From Bacillota bacterium (GTDB lineage Bacteria > Bacillota > Clostridia > Ch29), in NCBI GenBank assembly GCA_028686075.1, contig JAQUCT010000009.1, positions 1 through 52,782 of the forward strand: a DNA stretch of 52,782 nucleotides, in the 5' to 3' direction. Shown here in pieces: positions 14,339 through 22,376 of this stretch. The notes beneath the pieces are model-generated. The model did not search any database, was not told the origin of the DNA, and saw nothing but the letters and a program-made list of their open reading frames with translations. The translations under genes were made by a program, and so were the position numbers. The number at the start of each line of letters is the position of its first letter. The stretch's first letter is position 1.

Positions 14339-15296
14339 GGCCCTGAAGAAATATTTTCCGGTGCGGAGCGGTTTTTTTTCAAAACCGGTTGCATGGGTCA
14401 AGGCTGTCGATGGTGTGACCTTAGAAATGGAGCAGGGGGAAGTCCTTGGACTGGTTGGGGAGTCCGGATGCGGTAAAACCACTTTGGTAAACGTTTTGTT
14501 AAAGCTTGAGGAGCCTACTTCTGGGGAGGTGTTTTTTGACGGCCTGGACCTGTTTAATATGGATAAAAAAAGCTTAAGAAAAATAAGGAAAAACATCCAG
14601 ATAGTATTCCAGGACCCTTTCTGGTCGTTAAACCCCCGGCTGCTTATAAGGGATATTGTGGGTGAGCCCATAAAGGTTCATACGAACTGTGGCGGGGAGG
14701 AGCTGGCAACAAAAGTGGGTGACCTGATGGAAATGGTTGGGCTGCCCAGGAACGGCGTTTATAAATACCCGCACGAATTCAGCGGCGGGGAGAGGCAGCG
14801 CATAGCAATAGCCCGTGCTCTTGCGCTAAGCCCCAAGCTGGTAGTGTTGGACGAGCCCACATCTTCGATTGATGTACTTTCACAGGCGCAGATATTAGAG
14901 CTTTTAAGAGATCTTAAGGAAAGACTGGGGCTGACCTATATTCTCATATCCCATGACCTAAGCGTTGTGAATTACATGGCGGACAGGATAGCGGTAATGT
15001 ACCTGGGCAAAATAGTTGAATACGGTCCGGCGGAGGATGTATTCGGCCAAACCGCCCATCCGTATACAAAGGCCCTGTTTGCCGCCATACCCACCCTGGA
15101 TACCGAGGGGATTGATTCTATAACGACCATAGAGGGGAATGTACCCAGTGCTATAAACCCTCCTTCCGGGTGCAGGTTCCATACCCGATGCCCCATGGCG
15201 AAGGATATATGTAAAGAAAAGGAGCCGGGTATGGTTGATTGTGACGAAGGACATATAGCGGCATGCCATTTTATTAAACAAAAACCCGGAGGTTAA
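14313..15296 (+). CDS. ABC transporter ATP-binding protein, DppF/OppF type
   Basis: A 327-residue ATPase with Walker A GESGCGKTT (49-57), signature FSGGERQRI, Walker B LVVLDEPT followed by SSIDV, and the C-terminal cysteine-rich oligopeptide-transporter domain (CRFHTRCPMAKDIC and later HIAACHF), which in relatives can bind an Fe-S cluster. The GTG start at 14313 follows AGGGAGGTG by 6 nt; an ATG at 14259 in frame lies deep inside the upstream gene. It pairs with the preceding ATPase to drive import. Confidence 0.9.
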   Translation: MANSILKVRALKKYFPVRSGFFSKPVAWVKAVDGVTLEMEQGEVLGLVGESGCGKTTLVNVLLKLEEPTSGEVFFDGLDLFNMDKKSLRKIRKNIQIVFQDPFWSLNPRLLIRDIVGEPIKVHTNCGGEELATKVGDLMEMVGLPRNGVYKYPHEFSGGERQRIAIARALALSPKLVVLDEPTSSIDVLSQAQILELLRDLKERLGLTYILISHDLSVVNYMADRIAVMYLGKIVEYGPAEDVFGQTAHPYTKALFAAIPTLDTEGIDSITTIEGNVPSAINPPSGCRFHTRCPMAKDICKEKEPGMVDCDEGHIAACHFIKQKPGG

Positions 15297-15338
15297 TATT
15301 GATGCATTGTATATAGATTGAGGTAAGGAGGCTTTATG

Positions 15339-16382
15339 ATGGCTAAAATGTACGAGTATGAACTGGGAAAAGCATCCGACATACTAATGAGGGACATGTT
15401 TGAACTAAAACCGGGGGAGACGGTTGTAATAACCGCCGATACCGAATCGGATGAAAGGGTTGTAAACGCTGCGGCAAGAAGTGCTTTTGCGTTGGGAGCA
15501 AAGCCTATGGTAATTTGGCTTCCGGCAGCCAAGGGTGTAGGCAAAGCGGCGGATCCAATGCTGCCGGTTGACGCGCTTACGGGGGCCCTGAGCCATGCGG
15601 ATGCCTGGGTGGAGTTTAACAACAAGTGGCTTTTGTACTCTACCCCTTTTGAGATAGCTATGAAGGAAAATCCCAGGCTGAGATACCTGTGCCTTGTGGG
15701 TATGGATTCTGATTTGATGGTAAGGACTATTGGAAGGGTGGACAAGGAGCGGCTGGCAGGTTTTCTGCACAGGGTAGCTGATATGACCGGCAGTGCGAAG
15801 ACCATGAGGATAACAACACCGGCCGGATGTAACCTTGAATTCGAGATTGAACCAAGGCACAAGTTAAGCTGTGACGACGGCAGTGCCGGTGTACCCGGCA
15901 TGCACATGCTGGCCGGACAGATTTGCTTTATACCGAGGCTGGACAGCATAAACGGCACGCTGGTGTTTGACGGTTCCCTTGATCCTCCCTGTGGGCTGCT
16001 TAAAGAGCCGGTTGTTCTAAAGGTGGAAAAGGGGAGAGTAATCGGTATAAGCGGCGGGAGCCAGGCGGAAGAGTTCAAGGCGTGGCTGGAGAGCTTTGAT
16101 GACCCCAACATGTTCAGGCTGGCACATGGATGCTATGGCTTTAACCCCGGTGCAAAGCTTACCGGAAACATACTGGAAGATGAGCGCGTGTGGGGCTGCA
16201 CCGAATGGGGCCTGGGATACTTAAGTCCCATTGATGCACCTCCTGTAGGTATAGATGCCAAGTCCCATACCGACGGTATATGCCTTAACTCAAGCGTATG
16301 GCTGGACGGTGTAATTATAATGGATAAAGGCCGGGTGGTCCATCCGAAATTGAATAAAATGGTAGAGAAAATTATGAAATAA
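15339..16382 (+). CDS. M29/NicX-like metalloprotein
   Basis: A 347-residue protein related to the M29 aminopeptidase / NicX (2,5-dihydroxypyridine dioxygenase) fold. The N-terminal half starts GKASDILMRDMFELKPGETVVITAD, and the C-terminal half has LAHGCYGFNPGAKLTGNILEDERVWGCTEWGLG (about 263-295) and KSHTDGICLNSSVWLDG, where the acidic and histidine metal ligands of the family lie. NicX opens a pyridine ring using iron, whereas M29 members are metallo-aminopeptidases; sequence alone does not choose. AAGGAGG precedes two adjacent ATGs (15336, 15339). Located 40 nt after the ABC transporter and before a DUF917 gene, it probably processes the imported compound. Confidence 0.7.
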   Translation: MAKMYEYELGKASDILMRDMFELKPGETVVITADTESDERVVNAAARSAFALGAKPMVIWLPAAKGVGKAADPMLPVDALTGALSHADAWVEFNNKWLLYSTPFEIAMKENPRLRYLCLVGMDSDLMVRTIGRVDKERLAGFLHRVADMTGSAKTMRITTPAGCNLEFEIEPRHKLSCDDGSAGVPGMHMLAGQICFIPRLDSINGTLVFDGSLDPPCGLLKEPVVLKVEKGRVIGISGGSQAEEFKAWLESFDDPNMFRLAHGCYGFNPGAKLTGNILEDERVWGCTEWGLGYLSPIDAPPVGIDAKSHTDGICLNSSVWLDGVIIMDKGRVVHPKLNKMVEKIMK

Positions 16383-16415
16383 ATGTACACATAATTGGAG
16401 AGGGGGCACCAATGT

Positions 16416-17534
16416 ATGAAAAAACTAAGTAGGCAGGACCTTAACGATATACTTTTCGGATGTACTATATTAGGCACAGGGGGCGGTGGAAACCCGAAAG
16501 AAGGCTTAGTCCTTATAGACAAAGCCCTCCAAGCCGGCAAAGAGTTTGTGCTGGCAGACCTTGACGAAGTACCCGACGATGCTATGATAGGAATTCCTTA
16601 TATGTGTGGCTCGGTTTCGCCGGCCAAGTCTGAGGATGAACAAAAATACAGGGGTCTGCCAAGGATGGATGAGGAACCCGCCCTTAAAGCCCTGGAAGAA
16701 ATGGAAGAATACCTGAGTCAGAAGTTTTTGGGTGTCATGTCCACCGAACTAGGCGGCGGCAATACCGCCATAGCCTTTTATGTAGGGGCAATGCTGGGCA
16801 AACGAATAATAGATGCTGACCCTGCAGGAAGGTCGGTGCCGGAGCTGCAGCATTCCATCTTTTATATTAATGGTCTGCCAATAGAGCCCCTTGCGGTGGC
16901 CAACGAGTTCGGCGATGTTGCCATAGTAAAGAAAGTGGTAAATGACGAAAGGGCCGAAGCCCTTGTGAGGGCTATGGCGGTGGCAAGCGGGAACTCGGTG
17001 GGCGTTGTTGACCATCCTGCAAGGATGAGGGATATAAAAAACTCCGTAATACCCGGTGCCATATCCTATGCGCTAGAGATAGGCAAGGCCTTTAGAAAGG
17101 CAAAGGAAGCAAAGGGCGACCTTGCAGCCGAGGTTGCTAAGGCCGGGTGCGGATGCGTGCTATTTAAAGGAAGGGTATCCGGTTACAAATGGGATACGGT
17201 GGACGGATTCACTATAGGTGATGTTTTCATTGAAGGCGAAGGGGGATACGCCGGTTCCAATTACGAAATATGGTACAAGAACGAGCATATAATATCCTGG
17301 AAGGACGGTAGTGTTGATGTTACCGTTCCCGACCTTATATGCATAATAAGTGACGATACCAAAGAGCCCCTTACTAATCCCAACTATGAAGAAGGAATGA
17401 AGGTATCGGTGTTAGGATTTCCGGCTCCAAAGGGATGGAGGACAAAAGAAGGGCTTGAAATATTTGGGCCGAGGCATTTCGGGTATGATTTTGACTATAT
17501 TCCTATAGAGGATAAATATAGACTTACTGATTAG
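16416..17534 (+). CDS. DUF917 family protein
   Basis: A 372-residue DUF917 protein (the family that includes S-methylthiohydantoin desulfurase-like proteins and is often encoded beside hydantoinases). The glycine-rich start FGCTILGTGGGGNPKEGL (about 13-30), GIPYMCGSVSPAKSEDEQ and ELGGGNTAIAF (about 111-121) are characteristic. The ATG 16416 follows GGAGAGGGGG; an upstream in-frame TTG at 16395 lies before that site. It is the last gene of the pucR/ABC/NicX-like group, ending before a strong terminator. Reaction unknown; a role in breakdown of a cyclic amide or other heterocycle is inferred from family and neighbours. Confidence 0.8.
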   Translation: MKKLSRQDLNDILFGCTILGTGGGGNPKEGLVLIDKALQAGKEFVLADLDEVPDDAMIGIPYMCGSVSPAKSEDEQKYRGLPRMDEEPALKALEEMEEYLSQKFLGVMSTELGGGNTAIAFYVGAMLGKRIIDADPAGRSVPELQHSIFYINGLPIEPLAVANEFGDVAIVKKVVNDERAEALVRAMAVASGNSVGVVDHPARMRDIKNSVIPGAISYALEIGKAFRKAKEAKGDLAAEVAKAGCGCVLFKGRVSGYKWDTVDGFTIGDVFIEGEGGYAGSNYEIWYKNEHIISWKDGSVDVTVPDLICIISDDTKEPLTNPNYEEGMKVSVLGFPAPKGWRTKEGLEIFGPRHFGYDFDYIPIEDKYRLTD

Positions 17535-17565
17535 AGTCTGGCATCAAGCAAACCACTTGATTAAG

Positions 17566-17600
17566 CAAAGGGCAGCCTATTAGCGGAGGCTGCCCTTTGG
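17566..17600 (+). terminator. terminator of the transporter/DUF917 operon
   Basis: CAAAGGGCAGCCT (17566-17578) pairs perfectly with AGGCTGCCCTTTG (17587-17599) around an 8-nt loop. The stem supplies its own A/T-rich base; no long T-run follows. Confidence 0.7.
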
Positions 17601-17701
17601 TACTCCAATATCCCGACACTACAGCGCAGATACCATTTATGCAGAGGTATTTCCGACATAACGTCGCTATATATGAAGTGTTAATAAAGTTACATAAGAT
17701 G

Positions 17702-17776
17702 TGTCATCCTGAAGGAGGAACGACTGAAGGATCTTTATTTTGCCTTACGCAAGGTCCTTCGCTTCGCTCAGGATGA
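17702..17776. repeat. dispersed palindromic repeat, copy 1
   Basis: GTCATCCTG (17702-17710) and CAGGATGAC (17768-17776) are exact inverted ends of a roughly 75-bp element containing GGTCCTTCGCTTCGCT. Related sequence occurs at 35066-35174 and 49837-49914, always between genes. Such GTCATCCTGAGCGAAG-type repeats are common short mobile or REP-like elements. The rest of 17601-17897 is AT-rich without a recognisable gene. Confidence 0.7.
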
Positions 17777-17897
17777 CGGTTGTGTAAAGTCTTTATCACG
17801 TTATATATAATAACATCGGTAGAGAGATTTTTGCGCCATAATGTCAGGAATAATGTAGACCTTATTTTTAAAAATATAAGGAAATAAAATTACAGGG

Positions 17898-17921
17898 CCT
17901 CGGGATATACTAATCCCGAGG
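17898..17921 (+). promoter_or_regulatory. hairpin overlapping the ribosome binding site of the next gene
   Basis: CCTCGGGAT (17898-17906), loop ATACTA, ATCCCGAGG (17913-17921) form a perfect 9-bp stem whose 3' side contains AGG of the Shine-Dalgarno sequence GAGGTGA. Folding would block translation initiation. No T-run follows, so it is not a standard terminator. Confidence 0.5.
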
Positions 17922-17929
17922 TGATTAAT

Positions 17930-18790
17930 TTGGACAAAGGGTTGGTAAAAAGGACGCTGTTTTGTTTTGTGCTGGCTTTTTTATTATTGATTAGTATGTT
18001 AACGGGCTGTGGCCGCAGAGAGCAGCGACCGGCGCAGCAGGCCAAAAAGGAAAACATACCGGTGTCCCTTACGAAAATAGTGGAAAACTCCCAGACCATA
18101 ATAGAACAGATGGAAAAACTGCAGAAGGAGATGCAAAAGCCCGTACAACCGTCGGGGGAGGGCGGAGGGCAGGACGGTCAGGGCACTGAGGGTGGTGGCG
18201 GCGGTGGCGGTGGCGGTGGGGGCCAGAGCCCGCCCGACCCGGAGCAAGAGAAGAAGCAAAGAATTGATAAGATGTGGGAGGATACCTTAAAGACGGTGGA
18301 GGATACCCACAAGCAGTGGAATGACTACGAAAATACAGCCGTAAAGGATAATGCCAGGGACGAAAGTATTGTTAAGTTCGAGACCCATCTTAATACCCTT
18401 ACTGTTACGATAAACCAAAGGGACTCGATGGCCGTAATGGACGAGGCAAACGGTATGGCCCTTGTGGCTGCCGATTTCCTTGCTTTGTACCGGGACAACC
18501 CGGATTCCGAAATTGTTAGGGTAAGGCATTATCTGCAGCAGACCTGCGTAGATGCAAGGCGAAATAGATGGGATGAGGCAAGGCGAAGCATAAGCTCTGC
18601 AAAACAGGCGATGGGGAAACTGGAACAAAAAGCGGAATTGGAGGAGGCGGATAAGGGGCTTATTGACAAGCTTAGACTGTCAATCGACAACCTGGGAAAT
18701 TCAATGCTGGACAGGGACCTGGACCTTTTGAAGATTAAAAAGGATATAGCCCTTGCAAACCTTGACGAAGTGGAGAAAAAAGCAAAGTAA
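17930..18790 (+). CDS. glycine-rich lipoprotein of unknown function
   Basis: A 286-residue predicted lipoprotein. The signal peptide LFCFVLAFLLLISM ends in a lipobox with Cys27 (MLTGC). A proline/glutamine segment and a run of eleven glycines (about residues 88-98) form a flexible linker. Then follows a helical, charged domain (about 110-286) rich in DxxxxxWDEARRSISSAKQAMGKLEQ-like repeats, suggesting a coiled or bundle structure. I recognise no family. The TTG start at 17930 has AGGTGA 5 nt upstream; a GTG at 17921 lies within that site. It is transcribed alone toward a bidirectional terminator. Confidence 0.7.
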   Translation: MDKGLVKRTLFCFVLAFLLLISMLTGCGRREQRPAQQAKKENIPVSLTKIVENSQTIIEQMEKLQKEMQKPVQPSGEGGGQDGQGTEGGGGGGGGGGGQSPPDPEQEKKQRIDKMWEDTLKTVEDTHKQWNDYENTAVKDNARDESIVKFETHLNTLTVTINQRDSMAVMDEANGMALVAADFLALYRDNPDSEIVRVRHYLQQTCVDARRNRWDEARRSISSAKQAMGKLEQKAELEEADKGLIDKLRLSIDNLGNSMLDRDLDLLKIKKDIALANLDEVEKKAK

Positions 18791-18792
18791 AG

Positions 18793-18820
18793 GCGGGCAG
18801 GGGGAAAACCCCTGCTGGCC
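18793..18820. terminator. bidirectional terminator between lipoprotein and cupin genes
   Basis: GCAGGGG (18798-18804) and CCCCTGC (18809-18815), extended by GGC/GCC pairs, separate two convergent genes whose ends are 29 nt apart. Confidence 0.6.
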
Positions 18821-19167
18821 TATACGTCGCCCTCTTCGGGTACTATACAGATTAGGGACAGTTTTCCGGTACCGTTATTTATAAAGTTGTGTTCTTTGCC
18901 GCCGGGAACATAGGCAAAGGAGCCCTCTTTTATCAAGTGCTGGGCGCCGTCTAAGTACAGTGTACCGCTTCCCTCCAGCACATAATTTATGTGGGGCCAA
19001 TCGTGGGTGTGTCTTGGGGTATTGCCACCCTCATCGATATCAAACACCCTCATTACGTAGCCTTCCCAGCCTTCCGAGGGAGATATAAGCACCTTTTTCA
19101 TGGCACCGCAGGACCCCGGGGCACAAACCTTTATTCCTTCTACATCCTTTACATGGGACACTATCAT
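18820..19167 (-). CDS. cupin domain protein
   Basis: A 115-residue single-domain cupin. Cupin motif 1 is PRHTHDWPHINYVLEGSG (H53, H55, E65) and motif 2 ends with PGGKEHNFINN (H93), giving the 3-His/1-Glu metal site. Such small proteins may be enzymes (dioxygenase, isomerase) or metal-dependent sensors; there is no DNA-binding domain. ATG 19167 follows GGAGGTG by 6 nt. It is monocistronic, convergent with the lipoprotein gene, and has its own promoter at 19199-19226. Confidence 0.85.
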   Translation of the reverse strand: MIVSHVKDVEGIKVCAPGSCGAMKKVLISPSEGWEGYVMRVFDIDEGGNTPRHTHDWPHINYVLEGSGTLYLDGAQHLIKEGSFAYVPGGKEHNFINNGTGKLSLICIVPEEGDV

Positions 19168-19198
19168 TTGAGACACCTCCTTGGTTTTTCTATTTATT

Positions 19199-19226
19199 AT
19201 TATATAACATGCGGTACAAAAACCAA
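19199..19226 (-). promoter_or_regulatory. promoter of the cupin gene
   Basis: On the minus strand TTGGTT (19226-19221), a 16-nt spacer and TATAAT (19204-19199), about 30 nt before the start codon. Confidence 0.6.
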
Positions 19227-19351
19227 ATGATTAATTGCCTGAGAATCGGGCAGGAGTTCTGCTTTGATGCATGGAATAGTATAGCGAGGGCCCGGCAGGT
19301 GTTAGACTTGCGGGCTGCTGATGCAAAATACCACAAGGAAGGTGCATACTA

Positions 19352-19546
19352 ATGAAGGTCGAGTGTAATGATATTGTGGTTTTCAAAACCCCGGACAGGG
19401 TGCTAAAGTCAAGGGTATCAAAGGTGGACGGGAATGTGATAAAGCTTTTTGAGGAGGACGGTTCCTACCGGCAAATGTCCCGCAGGGACCTTGAGCGGAT
19501 GGTTGAAAAGGGTTTCGCCCAGATAAAAAAACCGGACATTGGATAG
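19352..19546 (+). CDS. small protein of unknown function
   Basis: A 64-residue basic protein, MKVECNDIVVFKTPDRVL at the N-terminus and then RQMSRRDLERMVEKG near the C-terminus. The alternating hydrophobic pattern of the first 35 residues suggests a small beta-barrel (KOW- or SH3-like) followed by a short helix; this is only a visual impression. AAGGAAGGTG lies 7 nt before the ATG, and the ORF stands alone, so it is probably real. I do not recognise a family. Confidence 0.6.
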   Translation: MKVECNDIVVFKTPDRVLKSRVSKVDGNVIKLFEEDGSYRQMSRRDLERMVEKGFAQIKKPDIG

Positions 19547-19884
19547 GGGTTGCCGTAACAGTCCCCCATCGAGATAAAAACTCACAGCAACACGAAGGGA
19601 CAGGGCAAATCCGGTGACGGAAAGGTTCCGCCCCTTTATATACCGCGGTTTACTATTGTTTACAGATATTAATGCCGCCGGTCTATTTCTTGCCTGTTTA
19701 CTATTATGTGAATGAATACAACGTACCGCATTTTTTGCCGTGGTACATTCTATCACAGACCATCCTGCCACGGAAGGTGTTAAGCAACATTTTTTCCTTA
19801 GTAATAGTTGACATATGTCTAAAAGAACAATAGAATAGTAATGGGCATAAGCCAATAATACCCTCTGTGAAAGGGAGTGATTTT
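19547..19884. other. intergenic region without gene, containing a promoter
   Basis: No supported ORF. It contains two similar GTTTACTATT stretches (about 19651 and 19698) and the promoter at 19808-19836. Confidence 0.5.
19808..19836 (+). promoter_or_regulatory. sigma-A promoter of the radical SAM / kinase operon
   Basis: TTGACA (19808-19813), a 17-nt spacer and TAGAAT (19831-19836), about 50 nt before the start codon. Confidence 0.75.
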
Positions 19885-20832
19885 TTGGAGGTTTTTGGGC
19901 CGGTCCCTTCTAGGCGACTAGGACAGAGCCTTGGTATAAACAATATACCGCCCAAGACATGTTCCTATTCGTGTATATACTGTCAGTTGGGCAGGACAAA
20001 CCGGATGAGGATTGAAAGGGAAAACTTTTATCCGCCGGAAGACGTTTATAAAAAAGCCAAGGCAAAAATGGACCAACTGGAAAAATCGGGGGAAAGGGTT
20101 GACTATATTACCTTTGTAACCGATGGAGAGCCCACCCTTGATAAAAACTTGGGGTTTGAAATTACTCTTCTGCGGTCTCTGGGTCCAAAGATAGCAGTCA
20201 TTTCAAACGCTTCCCTTGTTTGGATGGACGATGTCAAGGAAGACCTTTATAAAGCCGATTGGGTATCGCTAAAGGTGGACTCCATAGAGCATGATACCTG
20301 GCGTTTGGTTGACAGGCCCCACGGGGGACTACATTTGGAAAAGGTACTGGAGGGCATAAGAGACTTTGCCGTCAATTATAAAGGCACTCTGGTTACCGAG
20401 ACCATGTTGGTAAAGGGAGTTAATGATGGACTGAAGTGCGTTTCCAAAACCGCTGATTTCCTGGCCGGGGTTAAACCCCAAGCAGCATATATTCTGGTAC
20501 CTTCAAGGCCCCCTTCGGAGGGGTGGGTAAAGCGGCCGGATATGGGCAATCTGAGGGAGATATATGCGATTATGAGCGAGAGACTGGGTCCTGTGGTGGA
20601 AATAGTGAGCGGTGATGAGGAAGATAGTTTCTTTTTTACCGACGACATAGTAAAAGACGTCTTAAGCATAGCTTCGGTACACCCAATAAGGGAGGACGTC
20701 ATTGCAAGGCTCCTTGACGACAGGGGCTGCAGCTGGACCGAAATAGAAGGCTTGGTGGAGCAGGGATTACTGGAAAGATTTGATTACGAAGATAAGAGGT
20801 TCTATGTTAAAAAAATAGGCCAGAGGAGGTAG
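19885..20832 (+). CDS. radical SAM protein (COG0731-like)
   Basis: A 315-residue radical S-adenosylmethionine enzyme. The N-terminal FGPVPSRRLGQSLGINNIP is typical of the COG0731 group (relatives of wybutosine-type proteins). The [4Fe-4S] motif CSYSCIYC supplies C26, C30 and C33, and VTDGEPTLD (about 85-93) is the SAM-binding GGEP-like strand. The C-terminal 80 residues form a small winged-helix-like domain (DVIARLLDDRGCSWTEIEGL). The substrate is unknown. The TTG start at 19885 follows GGGAGTGA; the frame extends to a GTG at 19867 within that site. It is followed after 4 nt by a pyridoxal-kinase-like gene. Confidence 0.85.
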   Translation: MEVFGPVPSRRLGQSLGINNIPPKTCSYSCIYCQLGRTNRMRIERENFYPPEDVYKKAKAKMDQLEKSGERVDYITFVTDGEPTLDKNLGFEITLLRSLGPKIAVISNASLVWMDDVKEDLYKADWVSLKVDSIEHDTWRLVDRPHGGLHLEKVLEGIRDFAVNYKGTLVTETMLVKGVNDGLKCVSKTADFLAGVKPQAAYILVPSRPPSEGWVKRPDMGNLREIYAIMSERLGPVVEIVSGDEEDSFFFTDDIVKDVLSIASVHPIREDVIARLLDDRGCSWTEIEGLVEQGLLERFDYEDKRFYVKKIGQRR

Positions 20833-20836
20833 GGAT

Positions 20837-21709
20837 ATGAGGTCCCCAAATCCAAGGGTGGCAGCAGTTCATGACCTGTCCGGTTTCGGTAGGGCGTCCC
20901 TTACTGTTATTATTCCAATACTTTCTACAATGGGCATACAGGTCTGCCCGCTGCCTACTGCTGTGCTGTCCACTCATACCGGTGGATTTGACGGCTATAA
21001 GTTTATAGACCTTACCGACCACCTTGAAGAATATATAAGACACTGGACTTCCCTGGGTATAGAGTTTGACTGTATTTATTCGGGGTTTCTAGGTTCCCCA
21101 AGGCAAATAGACATAATATCCGGGTTTATTGAAAGCTTTCGCAGGCCGGGTCAGTTGGTGGTTATTGATCCGGTGATGGGGGATGACGGGGGTCTGTACT
21201 CTGCCGTGAATACTCGAATGGTACATCAAATGAGAAGATATATTGGACTTGCCGATATAATAACACCGAATTATACCGAGGCGGTCTATCTTCTTGATAA
21301 ACCCTATAAAGACAGTGTCGATGAAGAAGAGATAAAAGAATGGCTGTTCCTTCTGACTGAGCAGGGCCCTGATATTGCAATTATTACAAGCGTACCGGAT
21401 TGCAAATCCAGAAAAACAACGAGCGTTATTGCATACAACAGTGGAGACGGACGATTCTGGAAAGTTAAATGTGACTATATTCCAGCCGGTTTTCCAGGAA
21501 CTGGGGACGGGTTTGCGAGTGTTATGGTCGGCAGCATTATGCAACGAGACAGTCTTCCAATAGCCCTTGACCGTGCGGTCCAGTTCATATCTTCTGCCAT
21601 AAGGGCAAGCTATGGACACAGGTATCCGGAAAGGGAAGGGGTATTGCTTGAGCGGGTTCTTGGCAATTTGAAGATGCCTGTGCTGACGTGCACCTATGAG
21701 ATTCTATAA
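20837..21709 (+). CDS. pyridoxine/pyridoxamine kinase-like protein
   Basis: A 290-residue ribokinase-superfamily protein of the PdxK/PdxY type, which phosphorylates B6 vitamers with ATP. Features are AVHDLSGFGRASLTV (10-24), TGGFDGY, VIDPVMGDDGGLY (about 111-123), ITPNYTEAVYLL (about 144-155) and the anion-hole/catalytic GTGDGFASV (about 221-229, Asp as base). AGGAGGTAGGGAT stands before ATG 20837. The 4-nt gap to the radical SAM gene implies one operon, with no obvious functional link. In Firmicutes such proteins can also be HMP kinases, so pyridoxal specificity is not proven. Confidence 0.85.
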   Translation: MRSPNPRVAAVHDLSGFGRASLTVIIPILSTMGIQVCPLPTAVLSTHTGGFDGYKFIDLTDHLEEYIRHWTSLGIEFDCIYSGFLGSPRQIDIISGFIESFRRPGQLVVIDPVMGDDGGLYSAVNTRMVHQMRRYIGLADIITPNYTEAVYLLDKPYKDSVDEEEIKEWLFLLTEQGPDIAIITSVPDCKSRKTTSVIAYNSGDGRFWKVKCDYIPAGFPGTGDGFASVMVGSIMQRDSLPIALDRAVQFISSAIRASYGHRYPEREGVLLERVLGNLKMPVLTCTYEIL

Positions 21710-21811
21710 TCAGCCTGAATAATGGCAGGTTGCCGGTATATCTAATGATGTAATATGGTTACCGGGCATATCCAATTGGTTTATCTGGCCTTGGAAAGGG
21801 AGGGATAATGG

Positions 21812-22276
21812 TTGCTTGCGGAAGCCTATCACTTGCTTAAGGAACAGAAGGTGAGGATGACGCCTCAAAGGAAAGCCATCCTTGAAATACTCTACGACTT
21901 CAAAGGCCACCATCTTGAAATTGAGGACATACACCGGCTGCTTACCGCCAGGAGAGGTAATGCAAACAGGGCGGGGATAGCTACTATTTATCGTGCTATT
22001 GAACTGTTTCAAAAAGTTGGGCTTGTCTCAAGGCTGCCTATGGAAAATTCTCCGGCCAGGTATGAGTTTATAAGCCCTAGGGCATCGGGTCATCATCACC
22101 TGATCTGCCTTGGATGCGGAAAGGTTGAGGAGATCGACGACTGGTTGGTGGATGGTTTAAGGAAACGTATACTACAAGATAAGGGTTTTTCGATGGCGGG
22201 AAGACCTATCAAGATATATGGTTATTGCAGCACCTGCAGCAAAAAAGTGTTGCAAGACCGAAAAATTAGTGTATAA
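21812..22276 (+). CDS. Fur-family metalloregulator
   Basis: A 154-residue repressor of the Fur/PerR/Zur family. The winged-helix N-terminal half has MTPQRKAILEILYDF and IATIYRAIELFQKVGLV (recognition helix about 56-72). The regulatory site shows SGHHHLICLGCGKVEEI (H94-H96), and two CxxC pairs (C99/C102, C139/C142) form the structural zinc site. Which metal it senses cannot be read safely. The start is TTG 21812, with AAGGGAGGG 7 nt upstream; a nearby ATG at 21808 is out of frame. glnA follows, but with its own promoter inside the end of this gene. Confidence 0.85.
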   Translation: MLAEAYHLLKEQKVRMTPQRKAILEILYDFKGHHLEIEDIHRLLTARRGNANRAGIATIYRAIELFQKVGLVSRLPMENSPARYEFISPRASGHHHLICLGCGKVEEIDDWLVDGLRKRILQDKGFSMAGRPIKIYGYCSTCSKKVLQDRKISV

Positions 22277-22277
22277 T
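22250..22277 (+). promoter_or_regulatory. glnA promoter
   Basis: TTGCAA (22250-22255) and TATAAT (22272-22277), spacer 16 nt, overlapping the end of the fur-type gene. It gives a leader of about 95 nt that includes the hairpin at 22314-22353. Confidence 0.6.
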
Positions 22278-22311
22278 ATTGACATTGGTGTTAATAATGA
22301 TACGGGCAACG

Positions 22312-22361
22312 GCGTCCGATGAGCGCGGGGTGTACCCCCTTGCTCAGGGACGCTTTTTTAT
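22312..22361 (+). promoter_or_regulatory. candidate transcription attenuator in the glnA leader
   Basis: GCGTCC ... GGGACGC with nested TGAGC/GCTCA and GGGGT/ACCCC pairings (about 22314-22353) is followed by TTTTTTA, only 24 nt before the glnA start. A full intrinsic terminator between promoter and gene implies conditional readthrough. It could instead terminate the upstream gene, but the promoter lies before it. Confidence 0.6.
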
Positions 22362-22376
22362 TAAAGGAGGGTTTAT

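Noticed and set aside
18190-18240. GGTGGC repeat tract as a regulatory or recombination repeat
   Set aside because: It encodes the polyglycine linker of the lipoprotein in frame; codon-level repetition is sufficient explanation.
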